64,000 bases of DNA from Gloeocapsopsis dulcis (GTDB taxonomy: Bacteria; Cyanobacteriota; Cyanobacteriia; Cyanobacteriales; Chroococcidiopsidaceae): assembly GCF_032163395.1 (NCBI RefSeq), contig NZ_CP119968.1:853501-917500 (forward strand), read 5' to 3'. The position numbers and the translations under genes are program-made. Within the stretch, counting starts at the first letter, position 1. The number at the start of each line of letters is the position of its first letter. Shown here one piece after another: positions 44,371 to 55,317 of this stretch. Below the pieces are notes generated by a model that was not told where the DNA came from, did not search any database, and saw nothing but the letters and a program-made list of their open reading frames with translations.

Positions 44371-45495
44371 ATGCGCTACCGTCGCTTTGGAAAAACCAAT
44401 CTAAATTTATCTGTGTTTTCCTTGGGAACGATGCGCTATTTAGCTTCTGAGGAAAACGCAAGACAAACAGTGTATCAAGCAGTGTTGCAAGGTGTTAATC
44501 ACCTAGAAACTGCTAGAGGTTATGGGAAAAGTGAGCAGTATCTGGGTGCAGCAATTAAAGCCGGATTACCAAAAACGCGATCGCAACTGTATATTACTAG
44601 CAAAATCGCACCAATTGATGCAGATAGTATGCAGCGATCTATTGATGAATCCCTCGCACATCTAGGGTTAGATTATATAGATTGTCTTGCACTTCATGGC
44701 ATTAATACTTGGGAACATCTCAAACTCATTCAACAGCCAGGCTGTATGCAAGCAGTACAACAAGCTGTTGTGGATGGTAGGGTACGCCATGTTGGCTTTT
44801 CTACCCATGCACCGTTAGAGATCATTTTAGCGGCAATCAATACAGATTTGTTTGAATTTGTCAATCTGCATTATTACTATTTTTTTCAACACAATGCAGC
44901 AGCGATCGCCCTTGCAGCGCAAAAGGACATGGGAGTTTTTATTATCTCACCAGCTGATAAAGGTGGACTGCTCTACACACCACCCCAAAAATTACAAGCA
45001 TTGTGTCAACCTTTTTCCCCTCTGGAGTTGAACTACCGCTTTTTACTCAGCAATCCTCGCATTACGACACTCAGCATGGGAGCTGCTAACGTGACGGAAC
45101 TGACAGCACCCCTAAGTGTGAGCGATCGCACAGCGGCTTTAACACCACAAGAAATAGCAGTATTACAGCGTTTAGAAAGAAATCAAAAAGATACTTTAGG
45201 AAGCGATCGTTGTAGCCAATGCTATGAATGTTTACCTTGTCCTGAGACGATTAATATTCCTGAAGTTTTGCGCTTGCGCAATCTTGCTGTCGCTTGCGAT
45301 ATGACTGAATACAGCAAATATCGTTATGGAATGTTTGAAAATGCCGGACACTGGTTTCCTGGAATGAAAGCAAACCGTTGTACTGAGTGCGGTGATTGTC
45401 TGCCACGTTGTCCAGAACAGCTTAATATCCCCACCTTATTGCAAGATACTCACAATAGACTCAGCGGACGCGAAGGACGGCGGTTGTGGGATTAA
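44371..45495 (+). CDS. aldo/keto reductase with C-terminal 4Fe-4S domain
   Basis: A 374-residue protein. An AKR TIM barrel (1-290) has LETARGYGKSEQYLG with the catalytic Tyr. The C-terminal tail has a CSQCYECLPCP cluster and then CTECGDCLPRCP, resembling a pair of 4Fe-4S sites. This iron-sulfur AKR type is common in bacteria, with unknown substrate. There is no close same-strand neighbour. The ATG at 44371 is preceded by a weak site. Confidence 0.9.
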   Translation: MRYRRFGKTNLNLSVFSLGTMRYLASEENARQTVYQAVLQGVNHLETARGYGKSEQYLGAAIKAGLPKTRSQLYITSKIAPIDADSMQRSIDESLAHLGLDYIDCLALHGINTWEHLKLIQQPGCMQAVQQAVVDGRVRHVGFSTHAPLEIILAAINTDLFEFVNLHYYYFFQHNAAAIALAAQKDMGVFIISPADKGGLLYTPPQKLQALCQPFSPLELNYRFLLSNPRITTLSMGAANVTELTAPLSVSDRTAALTPQEIAVLQRLERNQKDTLGSDRCSQCYECLPCPETINIPEVLRLRNLAVACDMTEYSKYRYGMFENAGHWFPGMKANRCTECGDCLPRCPEQLNIPTLLQDTHNRLSGREGRRLWD

Positions 45496-45595
45496 ATCTT
45501 GACTAAATCTTGTTTCAATACCTCTTTGTTGGTGAAAGCGATCGCCCCAGATGAAAATTAAGATGAAGACAATCGCTCTTGTATTAAAACGTAGC

Positions 45596-46492
45596 CTATA
45601 CAACAGCAGACTTTTTCAGTAATGGCAACATCTTCTCCTGTACAAACTGTGAAAACGACGTTGGTGTGCTTGTTTCGGCTGTGCGGGGTTCTGCGGGGGC
45701 ATACTCAGGATGACTCAAACCCTGCCACATCTCCACATAGTCAGCTGCCACATTGCTACTCGCACCCATTTGCAGCAAACCATCTCGCAACTGGTTTAAC
45801 GTGATTTGCACGTGCATAATTGATCGCTTTAATCCCTGACTCAAAATCGTAGCCGCTTGATCAAAACTCAAATCGGTTGGACCGTGTAGCCCTAAAACAG
45901 ACTGTCCACTCCAATCATGATGTAACAGCAATTTTGCCGCTACCTCTGCAATATCCTGGGTGGCAATCATGGCGAGACGGCGATCGCCTGCGAAAGGTAA
46001 AAATACACTGTTTGCCGTCCGAATGGCATCAATCTGCATCAGATAGTTCTCCATAAAAAATCCTGGTCGCAAATGCACTACATTTTGGGTAACTGCATTC
46101 AGCATCTGCTCAACCTCGTACAGTCCAGAAATCGGACCCATGCCACTGGGCAGGTGAGCACCATTACTAGAAAGGTTGACCACATAGGGAATTGCATTGG
46201 ATCTGACAGCAGTTGCCGCTGCATTCCCCACTTGACGCTGCCAAGCCCGCAAATTGACTGCATCAACTTTAGAAGGCACAACCCAGTAAAGTGCTTCTGC
46301 TCGTTTCGTTGCTTGCACCACGAATTCAGTATCGTCGAGAGAACCCTGTAAAACACAAGCGTTCTGATAAATCTCCTGGTTCAACTTTTTGGGATTTCTC
46401 ACTAAAACTGTGACATTGACCCCAGCTTCAATCAGATGCCGAGCAATCCAACCGCCTGTGTTTCCAGTCGCTCCTGTAATTACAATCGTCAT
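45596..46492 (-). CDS. NmrA-like NAD(P)-binding protein
   Basis: A 298-residue atypical short-chain dehydrogenase of the NmrA/SDR_a5 type. The Rossmann fold opens ITGATGNTGGWIARHL (GXXGXXG). The usual catalytic YxxxK is not evident, so it may be a redox sensor or quinone-reductase-like protein. It diverges from an AraC regulator with 111 bp between the starts; that regulator probably controls it. Confidence 0.88.
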   Translation of the reverse strand: MTIVITGATGNTGGWIARHLIEAGVNVTVLVRNPKKLNQEIYQNACVLQGSLDDTEFVVQATKRAEALYWVVPSKVDAVNLRAWQRQVGNAAATAVRSNAIPYVVNLSSNGAHLPSGMGPISGLYEVEQMLNAVTQNVVHLRPGFFMENYLMQIDAIRTANSVFLPFAGDRRLAMIATQDIAEVAAKLLLHHDWSGQSVLGLHGPTDLSFDQAATILSQGLKRSIMHVQITLNQLRDGLLQMGASSNVAADYVEMWQGLSHPEYAPAEPRTAETSTPTSFSQFVQEKMLPLLKKSAVV

Positions 46493-46603
46493 TGTTGCAG
46501 CTCCAAAAACTTATTTTCTATTTATAAATCTGTAAACTTAGATGTAGAATGGCTGAAAACCCAATATTCTTGCTTAATCGTCCAAACTTTCTCCTTTGCT
46601 TAG

Positions 46604-47554
46604 ATGGATGCGCTCACTGAAATTCTCAAATCTGTCAAGCTGCACAGTACAGTGCATTGTCGCTCGGAATTCTCAGCACCTTGGGGAGTCCAGATTGATT
46701 CGATGGAAGATGCCTCGTTTCATGTGGTGATACGAGGAAATTGTTGGCTTGAGGTAGATGGTATGAATACGCCGATTCCCCTGGTAGGTGGCGATCTAGT
46801 TGTATTGCCGACTGGGGTTGCTCATACGCTGCGCGATCGCCTAGACAGTCCTGCAGTCATGCTGGGGGAGTTGTTGGCAAATCGTCCCTGCCAAGGACAA
46901 TTGAAGTTGCAGTATGGCAAAGGAGGAACATCAACGACTGTTTTGTGTGGCAAAGCCAGTTTTGAGAATCGTGACTTGAATCCGCTACTGTCAGCCTTGC
47001 CACCGTTGATTCTCATTAAAGGGGAAGACGGACAAATCGTGGAGTGGTTAGATTCAACACTGCAATTTATTGCCTGTGAAACAGTGTCTAATCGTCCAGG
47101 CGCAGAAATGATGATTACGTATTTGTCGAATATTCTATTCATTCAAGCTGTGCGAGCCTATCTTGTTGGCTTGAAGCAACAAGAAGAGGGGGGATGGCTG
47201 CGGGCGCTAGTTGATTCACAAATGAGTATTGCTCTGGCTCTGATTCACCAACATCCTGAAACCAACTGGACCGTGGAAATGTTAGCAAAGCAGGTGAATA
47301 TGTCGCGTTCTGCCTTTGCGGCTCGATTTAAGTGGTTAGTGGGTGAAGCGCCACTACAATACATTACTCGTTGGCGCATGTATCAGGCAGTAGACTTGTT
47401 GCGATCGGGCAACCTTACAGTCACGGAGATTGCTCAACGAGTGGGTTATGATTCTGAGACTGCGTTTAGTAAAGCATTCAAACGTCAAATCGGACAGTCA
47501 CCCAATCAATATCGTAAGCAATCCATTTGTAAGGGTTCTGCAATTTCGATTTGA
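46604..47554 (+). CDS. AraC family transcriptional regulator
   Basis: A 316-residue regulator with an N-terminal cupin-like ligand domain (about 10-160, GDLVVLPTGVAHTL) and a C-terminal double helix-turn-helix AraC domain (about 205-305: MSRSAFAARFKWLVGEAPLQ and TVTEIAQRVGYDSETAFSKAFKR). It faces the NmrA-like gene, the usual position for a regulator of a reductase. Its stop overlaps the extreme upstream end of the next frame. Confidence 0.93.
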   Translation: MDALTEILKSVKLHSTVHCRSEFSAPWGVQIDSMEDASFHVVIRGNCWLEVDGMNTPIPLVGGDLVVLPTGVAHTLRDRLDSPAVMLGELLANRPCQGQLKLQYGKGGTSTTVLCGKASFENRDLNPLLSALPPLILIKGEDGQIVEWLDSTLQFIACETVSNRPGAEMMITYLSNILFIQAVRAYLVGLKQQEEGGWLRALVDSQMSIALALIHQHPETNWTVEMLAKQVNMSRSAFAARFKWLVGEAPLQYITRWRMYQAVDLLRSGNLTVTEIAQRVGYDSETAFSKAFKRQIGQSPNQYRKQSICKGSAISI

Positions 47555-47631
47555 GAGCTTCTACACTACAAAATATCAAGGAGAGTTTAGCTGCTAGCAA
47601 TGATGTAAACAAGTTCACCAAGAGAAATACA

Positions 47632-48759
47632 TTGAATTTTAGCTACTTTGCAACGACACAACGCGGAATAGAAGCCATTGCGGCTCAAGAATTAGAACGT
47701 TTAGGAGTAAAAGAAGTACGTCCTGACTTTACTGGCGTGCATTTTATTGGCGATCGCACAACACTATATCGCGTCAATCTCTGGGCAAGGACGATTTTCA
47801 AAGTACTAGTGCCAATTCAAGAATTTTACTGCCCTAACTCAGACATTCTCTACCAAGAAGTGCAAAAAATCACCTGGGATGAGTATCTTAAGCCCAATAA
47901 CACGTTGGCGGTACACTGCACAGGAGGTAATCAAAAACTCAACCATACCCACTTCACAGCATTACAAGTCAAAAACGCCATTGTCGATCAACAACGCGAG
48001 AAATCAGGTCAAAGATCGAGCGTAGATCTCCAAAATCCGGATTTAACAATTAACGTTCACATCCATCAAGACCGTTGTACTTTAAGCTTAGACAGTTCAG
48101 GCACAAGTCTACATCGACGCGGTTATCGCCAAGCAATGGGCACAGCACCTCTCAAGGAAACACTTGCTGCTGCACTTTTGGATATAGCAGAGTGGGATAC
48201 CAATCTTCCATTTTTAGATCCTTTCTGTGGTTCTGGAACCTTACCTATTGAGGCAGCATTAAAAGCTTTGAATATTGCACCAGGTTTATTTCGGCAAAAA
48301 TTTGGCTTTCAAAACTTTCCTGATTTTGATCCTCAACTATGGCAACAACTGCTCGCAGAAGCACAAAATAGCAGATTATCAAAACTACCGACACTTATTT
48401 GGGGAAGCGATCGCGATCCAAATGTTTTAGCTCAAGCGCGTAGTAATGCGCAACGCTGTGGTATCGAACATCAAATTAAATTGGCTCAAACTGAATTATC
48501 TCAACTCGAAGCGCCAGCCGACTGTGGAGTTATTGTCTGTAATCCACCCTACGGAGAACGGATAGGAGAAACAAAAGAACTAGGTATACTTTATAAAATG
48601 TTGGGCGATGTCTTTAAACAACGTTTCAAAGGTTGGACAGCTTTTGTTTTAACAGGAAACAAAGAATTAGCTAAAAAAGTTGGACTAAAAGCTGCACGAC
48701 GCATTCCCGTATATAACGGTGCTTTAGCGTGTACGTTACTGAAGTACGAACTGTATTAA
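47632..48759 (+). CDS. THUMP domain RNA methyltransferase (RlmL/TrmN-like)
   Basis: About 375 residues. The N-terminal part ASELERLGVKEVRPDF-like region with THUMP fold (about 30-150) is followed by the methyltransferase: FLDPFCGSGTLPIEAAL (SAM site), WGSDRDP and CNPPYGERIG (NPPY motif of N-methyltransferases). It probably makes m2G in 23S rRNA or tRNA. The frame is open from 47551, but a TTG at 47632 after AAGAGA gives the usual MNFSYFATTQRG start; an ATG is lacking. The methyltransferase follows the AraC gene by ~75 bp. Confidence 0.88.
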   Translation: MNFSYFATTQRGIEAIAAQELERLGVKEVRPDFTGVHFIGDRTTLYRVNLWARTIFKVLVPIQEFYCPNSDILYQEVQKITWDEYLKPNNTLAVHCTGGNQKLNHTHFTALQVKNAIVDQQREKSGQRSSVDLQNPDLTINVHIHQDRCTLSLDSSGTSLHRRGYRQAMGTAPLKETLAAALLDIAEWDTNLPFLDPFCGSGTLPIEAALKALNIAPGLFRQKFGFQNFPDFDPQLWQQLLAEAQNSRLSKLPTLIWGSDRDPNVLAQARSNAQRCGIEHQIKLAQTELSQLEAPADCGVIVCNPPYGERIGETKELGILYKMLGDVFKQRFKGWTAFVLTGNKELAKKVGLKAARRIPVYNGALACTLLKYELY

Positions 48760-48802
48760 AATTAGGCAGTTGTAGAAAAAGCTAAATTTATTTAATCAAG
48801 AA

Positions 48803-49705
48803 TTAAAATCCTAACTTCTCCAATAAAGGGCGAGTAGAGACAATATGTCTTTCTAAACCTAATTCTTGAGGTTTAATACCCAATGCTAAAGCAATTAATT
48901 GAGGTAAATGCAACACAGGTAAACCCAGCTTCTCACCAACTACTTTTTCTACTTCGGGTTGACGAGAATCAAGATTGAGATGACACAAAGGGCAAGGTGT
49001 CACCATACAATCTGCACCAGCTACAAGAGCTTCTTGAATATGCATCCCTGCCATTTTAAATGCTTGGGTAGTAGCATAGCTAGAAAGGGGCCAACCACAG
49101 CACTGAGTTCGTCCACGATAGTATATTGGCGTTGCACCAATCGCCCGAAATATATTTTCCATTGATTGGGGGTTGTAAGGGTCGTCATAAGGCATCGATT
49201 TTTGGGCGCGAAGTAAGTAACACCCATAAAAAGCAGCACATTTAATACCGCTCAAACGTCGTGATACGCGGTTTTCTAGTTCTTGTAACCCATAATCGGC
49301 AACGATCGCATACAACAAGTGTTTAACTGTGGTATTACCGCGATAGGGTAAACAGCCTTCTTGTGTGAGTAAGCCATTGACTTGCTCAAGGTAAGCGGGG
49401 TTAGTCTGCTGAGACTCTTTTAAACGTTCATCAACACGACCAATAACTCCTTGGCAAGTGCTGCAATGTGTCAGTAGGGGTAGATTTAATTCTTCAGCTA
49501 ATGCAATATTACGGGCATTCACAGTATCTTCTAATAGCAGTGAATCTTCCTTAAAAGTGCCAGAACCGCAGCATGCGGCTTTCTTAAGTTCTATAAGCTC
49601 AATACCTAAAGCTTGAGTTAATGCTTGCGTAGATTGATAAAGTTCGCGGCAGGCTCCCTGGGCAACACAGCCAGGAAAATAAGCATACTGTAAATGGGAA
49701 GACAT
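48803..49705 (-). CDS. HdrB-like CCG-domain heterodisulfide reductase subunit
   Basis: A 300-residue protein with two CCG cysteine-rich domains: FPGCVAQGAC ... KKAACCGSGTF (first) and FYGCYLLR ... RTQCCGWPLS (second), ending in a CPLCHLNLD motif. Each domain can bind a noncubane 4Fe-4S cluster. Cyanobacterial members are annotated as HdrB/SdhC-like, perhaps in electron transfer to quinones or disulfides. No HdrA/C or Sdh partner lies next to it. Confidence 0.88.
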   Translation of the reverse strand: MSSHLQYAYFPGCVAQGACRELYQSTQALTQALGIELIELKKAACCGSGTFKEDSLLLEDTVNARNIALAEELNLPLLTHCSTCQGVIGRVDERLKESQQTNPAYLEQVNGLLTQEGCLPYRGNTTVKHLLYAIVADYGLQELENRVSRRLSGIKCAAFYGCYLLRAQKSMPYDDPYNPQSMENIFRAIGATPIYYRGRTQCCGWPLSSYATTQAFKMAGMHIQEALVAGADCMVTPCPLCHLNLDSRQPEVEKVVGEKLGLPVLHLPQLIALALGIKPQELGLERHIVSTRPLLEKLGF

Positions 49706-49944
49706 AAAAAATTAGGGGCGGACAACTAGAATAGGGAATAAAACTTAAAGATAACCTTTTCTATCCTAACCTCAGTCCGCAATTGCTTTTCTTACCTTAG
49801 TCTTCACTCCTCTTTTAGTGACAGTAGGAAAACAGACCATTTGGAGTGTTTAAGCGATCGCGCTTTTCGATAAGATAAATATGCTTAAAATCATGTCATC
49901 CCAATCGAGGGATTCTTTGCAACTGCTTGAGGACGTTATAATTT

Positions 49945-50196
49945 ATGAGCGAAGCGGAAATTTTTGAAAAAGTCAAGAAAATTGTTACCGAGCAGCTGAG
50001 TGTTGAAGCTGAAAAGGTTACACCACCAGCAAACTTTGCGAACGACCTAGGAGCCGATTCGCTTGACACTGTTGAACTTGTGATGGCTTTAGAGGAAGAA
50101 TTTGATATTGAAATTCCCGATGAGGCAGCTGAGCAAATTACAACTGTGCAGCAAGCTGTAGATTACATCAGCAACAAAGTTACTGCATCCGCTTAG
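49945..50196 (+). CDS. acpP: acyl carrier protein
   Basis: An 83-residue acidic ACP. The phosphopantetheine Ser lies in [19 protein letters not shown], and the rest is the normal four-helix pattern. Carries growing acyl chains for fatty acid synthesis. GAGG lies upstream of ATG, and fabF follows by 138 bp, the usual acpP-fabF pairing. Confidence 0.97.
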   Translation: MSEAEIFEKVKKIVTEQLSVEAEKVTPPANFANDLGADSLDTVELVMALEEEFDIEIPDEAAEQITTVQQAVDYISNKVTASA

Positions 50197-50334
50197 GTGT
50201 GAGGCATATCTTAAAGGTGGCGCAAGGAATGCGATCGCACTCGTGATTAAATCGTCTGAAGATCGCGCCAGCGCCCAAAACTAAAAATTCATTTGTTCTG
50301 CGTTATTCAGTCAGAAAGCTGGCTCAACTGAAGT

Positions 50335-51588
50335 ATGACAGATAAGGAAAAAAAACGTGTTGTCGTAACGGGTATCGGTGCTATCACGCCGATTGGCAAT
50401 ACTCCAGATGAGTACTGGGAAGGGTTGTTAAATGGACGCAGCGGGATTGGTTCGATTACCTTGTTCGATGCCTCCCATCACAAGTGCCGCATTGCCGGTG
50501 AAGTCAAAGGATTTAATCCTCATGACTACCTTGATAGCAAAGATGCCAAGCGCATGGATCGATTTGCTCAATTTGCGGTTTCAGCCAGTTTACAAGCGCT
50601 CGCGGACGCACAGTTTGTCATCAATGAACTGAACGCAGAACAAGTGGGCGTGATTATTGGTACTGGCATTGGTGGTATTAAGGTACTAGAAGATCAACAA
50701 ACGGTTTATCTTAATCGCGGTCCTGACCGCTGTAGCCCGTTTATGGTGCCAATGATGATCGCAAACATGGCAGCAGGATTGACAGCAATCCACATTGGTG
50801 CTAAAGGTCCAAATACTTGTCCAGTAACAGCATGTGCTGCTGGTTCCAACGCAGTTGGTGATGCGTTTCGGATGATTCAGCGTGGTTATGCCCAAGCAAT
50901 GATTTGTGGCGGCGCAGAAGCAGCGGTCACGCCATTGTCAGTAGCAGGTTTTGCTGCAGCCCGAACGCTGTCTACCCGTAATGACGATCCTGCCCACGCC
51001 AGTCGTCCTTTTGATCGCGATCGCGATGGATTTGTCATGGGTGAAGGTGCGGGAATTCTGCTACTAGAGGAACTCGAACACGCCCGTAGTCGTGGCGCGC
51101 GCATTTATGCCGAGATTGTCGGCTACGGAATGACGTGCGATGCCTATCATATGACATCACCTGTACCTGGAGGCGAAGGAGCAACTCGCGCTATGCAACT
51201 TGCGCTAAAAGATGCTTTGTTAGATCCAACCCAAGTGAACTATATTAATGCCCACGGTACTAGTACCGCGATGAATGACACGACTGAAACAGCAGCGATG
51301 AAGAAAGTGTTGGGCGATCATGCCTATAAAGTCGCAATCAGCTCGACTAAGTCAATGACTGGGCACTTATTAGGTGGTTCGGGTGGAATTGAAGCTGTAG
51401 CAACAACTCTCGCGATCGCACATGACCAACTACCACCAACGATTAACTTGGAAAATCCCGATCCAGAGTGTGACTTAGATTACGTACCTAATGTTTCTCG
51501 CGCCCAAAAAGTAAATATTGCTTTGTCAAATTCTTTTGGCTTTGGTGGGCATAATGTAACTTTGGTGTTTCAGAAGTTCACTGATTAG
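50335..51588 (+). CDS. fabF: beta-ketoacyl-ACP synthase II
   Basis: A 417-residue thiolase-fold condensing enzyme. The catalytic Cys is in TACAAGSNA; the His residues are in AHGTSTAMND and SMTGHLLGGSGG. It elongates acyl-ACP with malonyl-ACP. It follows acpP and precedes transketolase, an order seen in many cyanobacteria. The ATG at 50335 has no strong Shine-Dalgarno sequence. Confidence 0.97.
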   Translation: MTDKEKKRVVVTGIGAITPIGNTPDEYWEGLLNGRSGIGSITLFDASHHKCRIAGEVKGFNPHDYLDSKDAKRMDRFAQFAVSASLQALADAQFVINELNAEQVGVIIGTGIGGIKVLEDQQTVYLNRGPDRCSPFMVPMMIANMAAGLTAIHIGAKGPNTCPVTACAAGSNAVGDAFRMIQRGYAQAMICGGAEAAVTPLSVAGFAAARTLSTRNDDPAHASRPFDRDRDGFVMGEGAGILLLEELEHARSRGARIYAEIVGYGMTCDAYHMTSPVPGGEGATRAMQLALKDALLDPTQVNYINAHGTSTAMNDTTETAAMKKVLGDHAYKVAISSTKSMTGHLLGGSGGIEAVATTLAIAHDQLPPTINLENPDPECDLDYVPNVSRAQKVNIALSNSFGFGGHNVTLVFQKFTD

Positions 51589-51904
51589 TGAATGAAATGC
51601 AATTTTGCGTCAAGAGCAAAGCAGTTGAGATTTCAGTGGGGAAAAGGTGAAGTGATGGCAAGTGTCTTAAAAATGCCTTTGCTCCTCAGCTGTTTTCTGT
51701 TTGAACTGTTGCCTATCAAGTCACCGCTCTCGTAGTAAAAATTGTCAAGTGGAGAAACTTATTAGCCGTGGTTCGAGCAAGAATGCTTGCCTGTCAATCC
51801 CGAAGAATGGGATGATCTTTAATAAGTGCTTAGGGCAATCTCTGAGGATTACAATTTCAGCCCACTCCATGAGCGTGCTAACCCGTCGTTAACAATAAGA
51901 GACT
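51589..51904. other. gap between fabF and tkt
   Basis: About 316 bp that should include the tkt promoter. A 63-codon frame here has no support. Confidence 0.45.
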
Positions 51905-53938
51905 ATGGCTGTTGCAACCCAATCCCTCGAAGAACTTTGTATCAATTCAATTCGTTTTCTGGCAATCGATGCTGTAGAAAAGGCAAAGTCTGGTCATCCA
52001 GGGCTGCCGATGGGGGCGGCTCCAATGGCATTTGTCTTATGGGATCGATTTATGCGATTCAATCCCAAAAATCCTGCTTGGTTCAATCGCGATCGCTTTT
52101 TGCTGTCGGCAGGACACGGCAGTATGTTACTGTATGCCCTGCTGTACCTAACAGGCTATGAAGATCTGACGCTTGAAGATCTCAAGCAGTTCCGCCAGTG
52201 GGAGTCAAAAACCCCTGGACACCCAGAAAACTTTATGAACCCTGGGGTCGAAATTACAACGGGACCTTTGGGTCAAGGTATTGCCAATGGAGTTGGCATT
52301 GCTATGGCGGAGGCTCACTTAGCAGCTAAGCTTAATAAACCTGATTTTCCAATTGTTGACCACTACACCTATGTGATTTTAGGCGATGGGTGCAATATGG
52401 AAGGTGTATCAAGTGAAGCGTGTTCGTTAGCTGGGCACTTGGGACTCGGTAAACTTATTGCCTTATACGACGACAACCACATTTCAATCGATGGCTCAAC
52501 CGATCTGGCATTTACCGAAGATGTTGGTAAGCGCTTTGAAACCTACGGCTGGCACGTCCAAGTCGTCGAAGACGGTAACACCGATTTAGATGGAATTCAC
52601 AAAGCAATTGCAGCTGCCCAAGCTATTACAGATAAACCCTCCTTAATTAAGGTACGGACAACAATTGGCTATGGTTCCCCCAAAAAAGCCAACACTCGCC
52701 ACGCACATGGTGAAGCGCTAGGTGCAGATGAAGTCAAAGCAACTCGCGAATATCTAGGGTGGAATCACGAACCGTTTGAAGTTCCTGAAGATGCCCTAAA
52801 TCACTGGCGTCAGGCAATTGATCGCGGTGCAAAATTAGAACAAGAGTGGCATCAATTATTCGAGCGCTACAAAGAGCAATATCCTGAAGAAGGCCGCCTT
52901 GTAGAGCGGATGCATGAAGCTGAACTGCCAGAAGGTTGGGATGCAGTACTACCTACCTACACACCCGAAGACAAAGGAATTGCCACCCGCGCTCACTCGG
53001 GTAATTGCTTAAATGCGATCGCTGAAGTTCTTCCTGAACTCATTGGTGGTTCCGCTGACTTGGCTCCTTCTAACAATACTTTGCTCAAAACTTCTGGAGA
53101 CTTTCAAAAAGGTCAGTACGAAAATCGCTACATCCGTTTTGGAGTACGCGAGCACGGTATGGGCGCAATTTGTAATGGTCTAGCACTTGATGGGTCTGGA
53201 CTGATTCCTTACTGTGCGACTTTCCTGGTGTTTACCGATTATATGCGTGCAGCAATACGCCTTTCTGCGTTGTCCGAAGCTGGCGTAATTTATATCATGA
53301 CTCATGATTCGATCGCGCTGGGTGAAGATGGTCCGACACACCAACCAATTGAACATGTGGCTTCTTTGCGCGCTATTCCTGAGTTGTATGTGATTCGTCC
53401 TGCGGATGGTAATGAGACTTCTGGCGCTTACAAAGTTGCAATTAAAGCTGCACGCGGTAAGCGATATAGCAACAAGACGCGACCTTCTGTTCTCGCATTG
53501 ACTCGCCAAGCCGTACCAAATCTTGCCGGTTCTTCAATTGAAGGCGTGACGAAGGGTGCTTATATTCTATCTGACAGTGATGGCACACCAGACTTGATTT
53601 TGATTGGTACAGGTAGCGAAACTCAGTTGTGTGTCAAGGCAGCTGAGCAGTTGCGGAGTGAAGGTAAGAAAGTCAGAGTCGTCTCTATGCCTTGTTGGGA
53701 GGTATTTGAAGAGCAAGATGCTGAGTATCGGGAATCTGTACTACCTAAAGCAGTGAAAAAGCGGGTGTCAATTGAAGCTGGCTCGACGTTTGGCTGGTGC
53801 CGTTATGTTGGTGATGAAGGTATTGCAATTGGGATTGATCAGTATGGCTCTTCGGCTCCAGGTGGAGTCTGTATGGAGAAGTTTGGCTTCACAGTCGATA
53901 ATGTGGTCACAAAGGCAAAAGCAGTTTTAGGCGAATAA
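51905..53938 (+). CDS. tktA: transketolase
   Basis: A 677-residue thiamine-diphosphate enzyme of the Calvin and pentose phosphate cycles. Motifs in order: [28 protein letters not shown] (ThDP/metal site), the pyrimidine domain with [15 protein letters not shown], and a C-terminal domain. It transfers two-carbon units between sugar phosphates. Full length and high conservation. A strong terminator follows at 53984. Confidence 0.97.
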   Translation: MAVATQSLEELCINSIRFLAIDAVEKAKSGHPGLPMGAAPMAFVLWDRFMRFNPKNPAWFNRDRFLLSAGHGSMLLYALLYLTGYEDLTLEDLKQFRQWESKTPGHPENFMNPGVEITTGPLGQGIANGVGIAMAEAHLAAKLNKPDFPIVDHYTYVILGDGCNMEGVSSEACSLAGHLGLGKLIALYDDNHISIDGSTDLAFTEDVGKRFETYGWHVQVVEDGNTDLDGIHKAIAAAQAITDKPSLIKVRTTIGYGSPKKANTRHAHGEALGADEVKATREYLGWNHEPFEVPEDALNHWRQAIDRGAKLEQEWHQLFERYKEQYPEEGRLVERMHEAELPEGWDAVLPTYTPEDKGIATRAHSGNCLNAIAEVLPELIGGSADLAPSNNTLLKTSGDFQKGQYENRYIRFGVREHGMGAICNGLALDGSGLIPYCATFLVFTDYMRAAIRLSALSEAGVIYIMTHDSIALGEDGPTHQPIEHVASLRAIPELYVIRPADGNETSGAYKVAIKAARGKRYSNKTRPSVLALTRQAVPNLAGSSIEGVTKGAYILSDSDGTPDLILIGTGSETQLCVKAAEQLRSEGKKVRVVSMPCWEVFEEQDAEYRESVLPKAVKKRVSIEAGSTFGWCRYVGDEGIAIGIDQYGSSAPGGVCMEKFGFTVDNVVTKAKAVLGE

Positions 53939-53983
53939 TCTACGGATTGTTCTCAAGACACTAAAAGTTCATAGCCACAAGAT

Positions 53984-54010
53984 TAGGGGTTCCAGAAGAA
54001 CCCCTATTTT
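53984..54010 (+). terminator. Rho-independent terminator after tktA
   Basis: Perfect 9-bp arms TAGGGGTTC/GAACCCCTA with a 5-nt loop, followed by TTTTATT. Confidence 0.9.
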
Positions 54011-54507
54011 ATTAGTAATTGAAACGCTACTGCGTAGTAAACATCAAATTGCAGCTAAACAAACATAGTCCATGACAATAAACTCACTGATAAAATTGCC
54101 ACTCTTGAGTGCGCTTTTGTCTTGCTGGGGAGGTTATTGCAGGCAGGTGACTCATTCATAAGCCTTCTATTTAATGTGTCTAAAAAATAATTGTTTATTA
54201 TTTAACATACACATGGTTATTTTGAGGGGATTGTAGTTTTAAATACTTACAAACAAGATTTAAAGTGATAACTTAAGTGCCAATTGTAGTAATTTTATAT
54301 TCAGTTAATTTACTTTGTAATTAATTTTAATTATATTACTAAGTTATTTTATTATGACAAAAAATATAGTTTTTTGTGATGACTTTAGTACTGACCAAGT
54401 TTTTTAAGTAACACATGACAGTAAATATAGTGTAACTTTAATACTAATGTTTCAATAAGTAGTAGACTTATGAGTTTATTGCTAACACCTGCATAAGGAA
54501 AATTCAA
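54011..54507. other. AT-rich intergenic region
   Basis: About 500 bp, strongly AT-rich, before the methyltransferase-like gene. No gene or RNA recognised. Confidence 0.4.
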
Positions 54508-55194
54508 ATGATTCAACTACTTATCCGCTTGTCTCCTCCGCGATACAGAAAGACAATCAGAACATTTTGGTTACAGTATTTGTTTGATCGCACAGTAAAA
54601 GAAATTGCCCAGTTACCAGTAGGACAAATTCCTACACGAAAAATGCTGGAGAACTTGCAACTTGGTTGGGGAAATGATGGATTTGTAGCTAACTTAGACT
54701 ATCTTGAAGAAGTCGCAAAACAAGCAGCTCAGACATCTGATCCAATCTTAGAATGTGGGAGTGGATTAACAACGATTATTTTAGGCTTACTTGCTGGTCG
54801 TCATGGAGTTGAAGTTTACTCGCTAGAACATTTGCCAAGTTGGCGATCGCATGTTCTCAATGTGTTGCAAAAATACCGAATCCCAGGAGTCAATGTATGC
54901 TTATCTCCCTTACGGGACTATGGTGATTTCTTTTGGTACGACCCGCCTTTGAGCATTTTGCCTCAGCAATTCCAGTTAATTATTTGTGATGGTCCCCCTG
55001 GTAAAACGCCTGGAGGTCGTTATGGACTTCTACCTGTAATGAAGCAATACATCTCCAATGGAAATACGATCTTACTCGATGATGCTAATCGTCCTGGTGA
55101 GATAGAAACATTAGACAAATGGATAAAAGAGGCAAAAGTCAAGGTAAAAAAGCAAGAAATGTCTCAAGGGACTTATGCCCTAGTTACTTATTGA
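54508..55194 (+). CDS. class I SAM-dependent methyltransferase-like protein
   Basis: A 228-residue protein with a Rossmann-type methyltransferase core: ILECGSGLTTIIL (SAM loop), VYSLEHLP (acidic end of strand 2) and LIICDGPPG (motif IV). The N-terminal ~55 residues are helical and basic. The pattern fits the Methyltransf_24 type, whose substrates are varied. It stands alone; AAGGA precedes the ATG at 54508. Confidence 0.82.
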   Translation: MIQLLIRLSPPRYRKTIRTFWLQYLFDRTVKEIAQLPVGQIPTRKMLENLQLGWGNDGFVANLDYLEEVAKQAAQTSDPILECGSGLTTIILGLLAGRHGVEVYSLEHLPSWRSHVLNVLQKYRIPGVNVCLSPLRDYGDFFWYDPPLSILPQQFQLIICDGPPGKTPGGRYGLLPVMKQYISNGNTILLDDANRPGEIETLDKWIKEAKVKVKKQEMSQGTYALVTY

Positions 55195-55317
55195 TCGTTG
55201 ATTGACTATCACTAGAATTTGATGTGATTAATATTTGCATTGTCTAGACTAGAAATAATGGTCTTGGTGTGAGTATCGGTTTCGCTCTTTGAGTAATTGA
55301 TGCTTACTCATAGCCCT

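Noticed and set aside
51701-51892. 63-codon frame between fabF and tkt
   Set aside because: No supporting signals; composition suggests noncoding leader.
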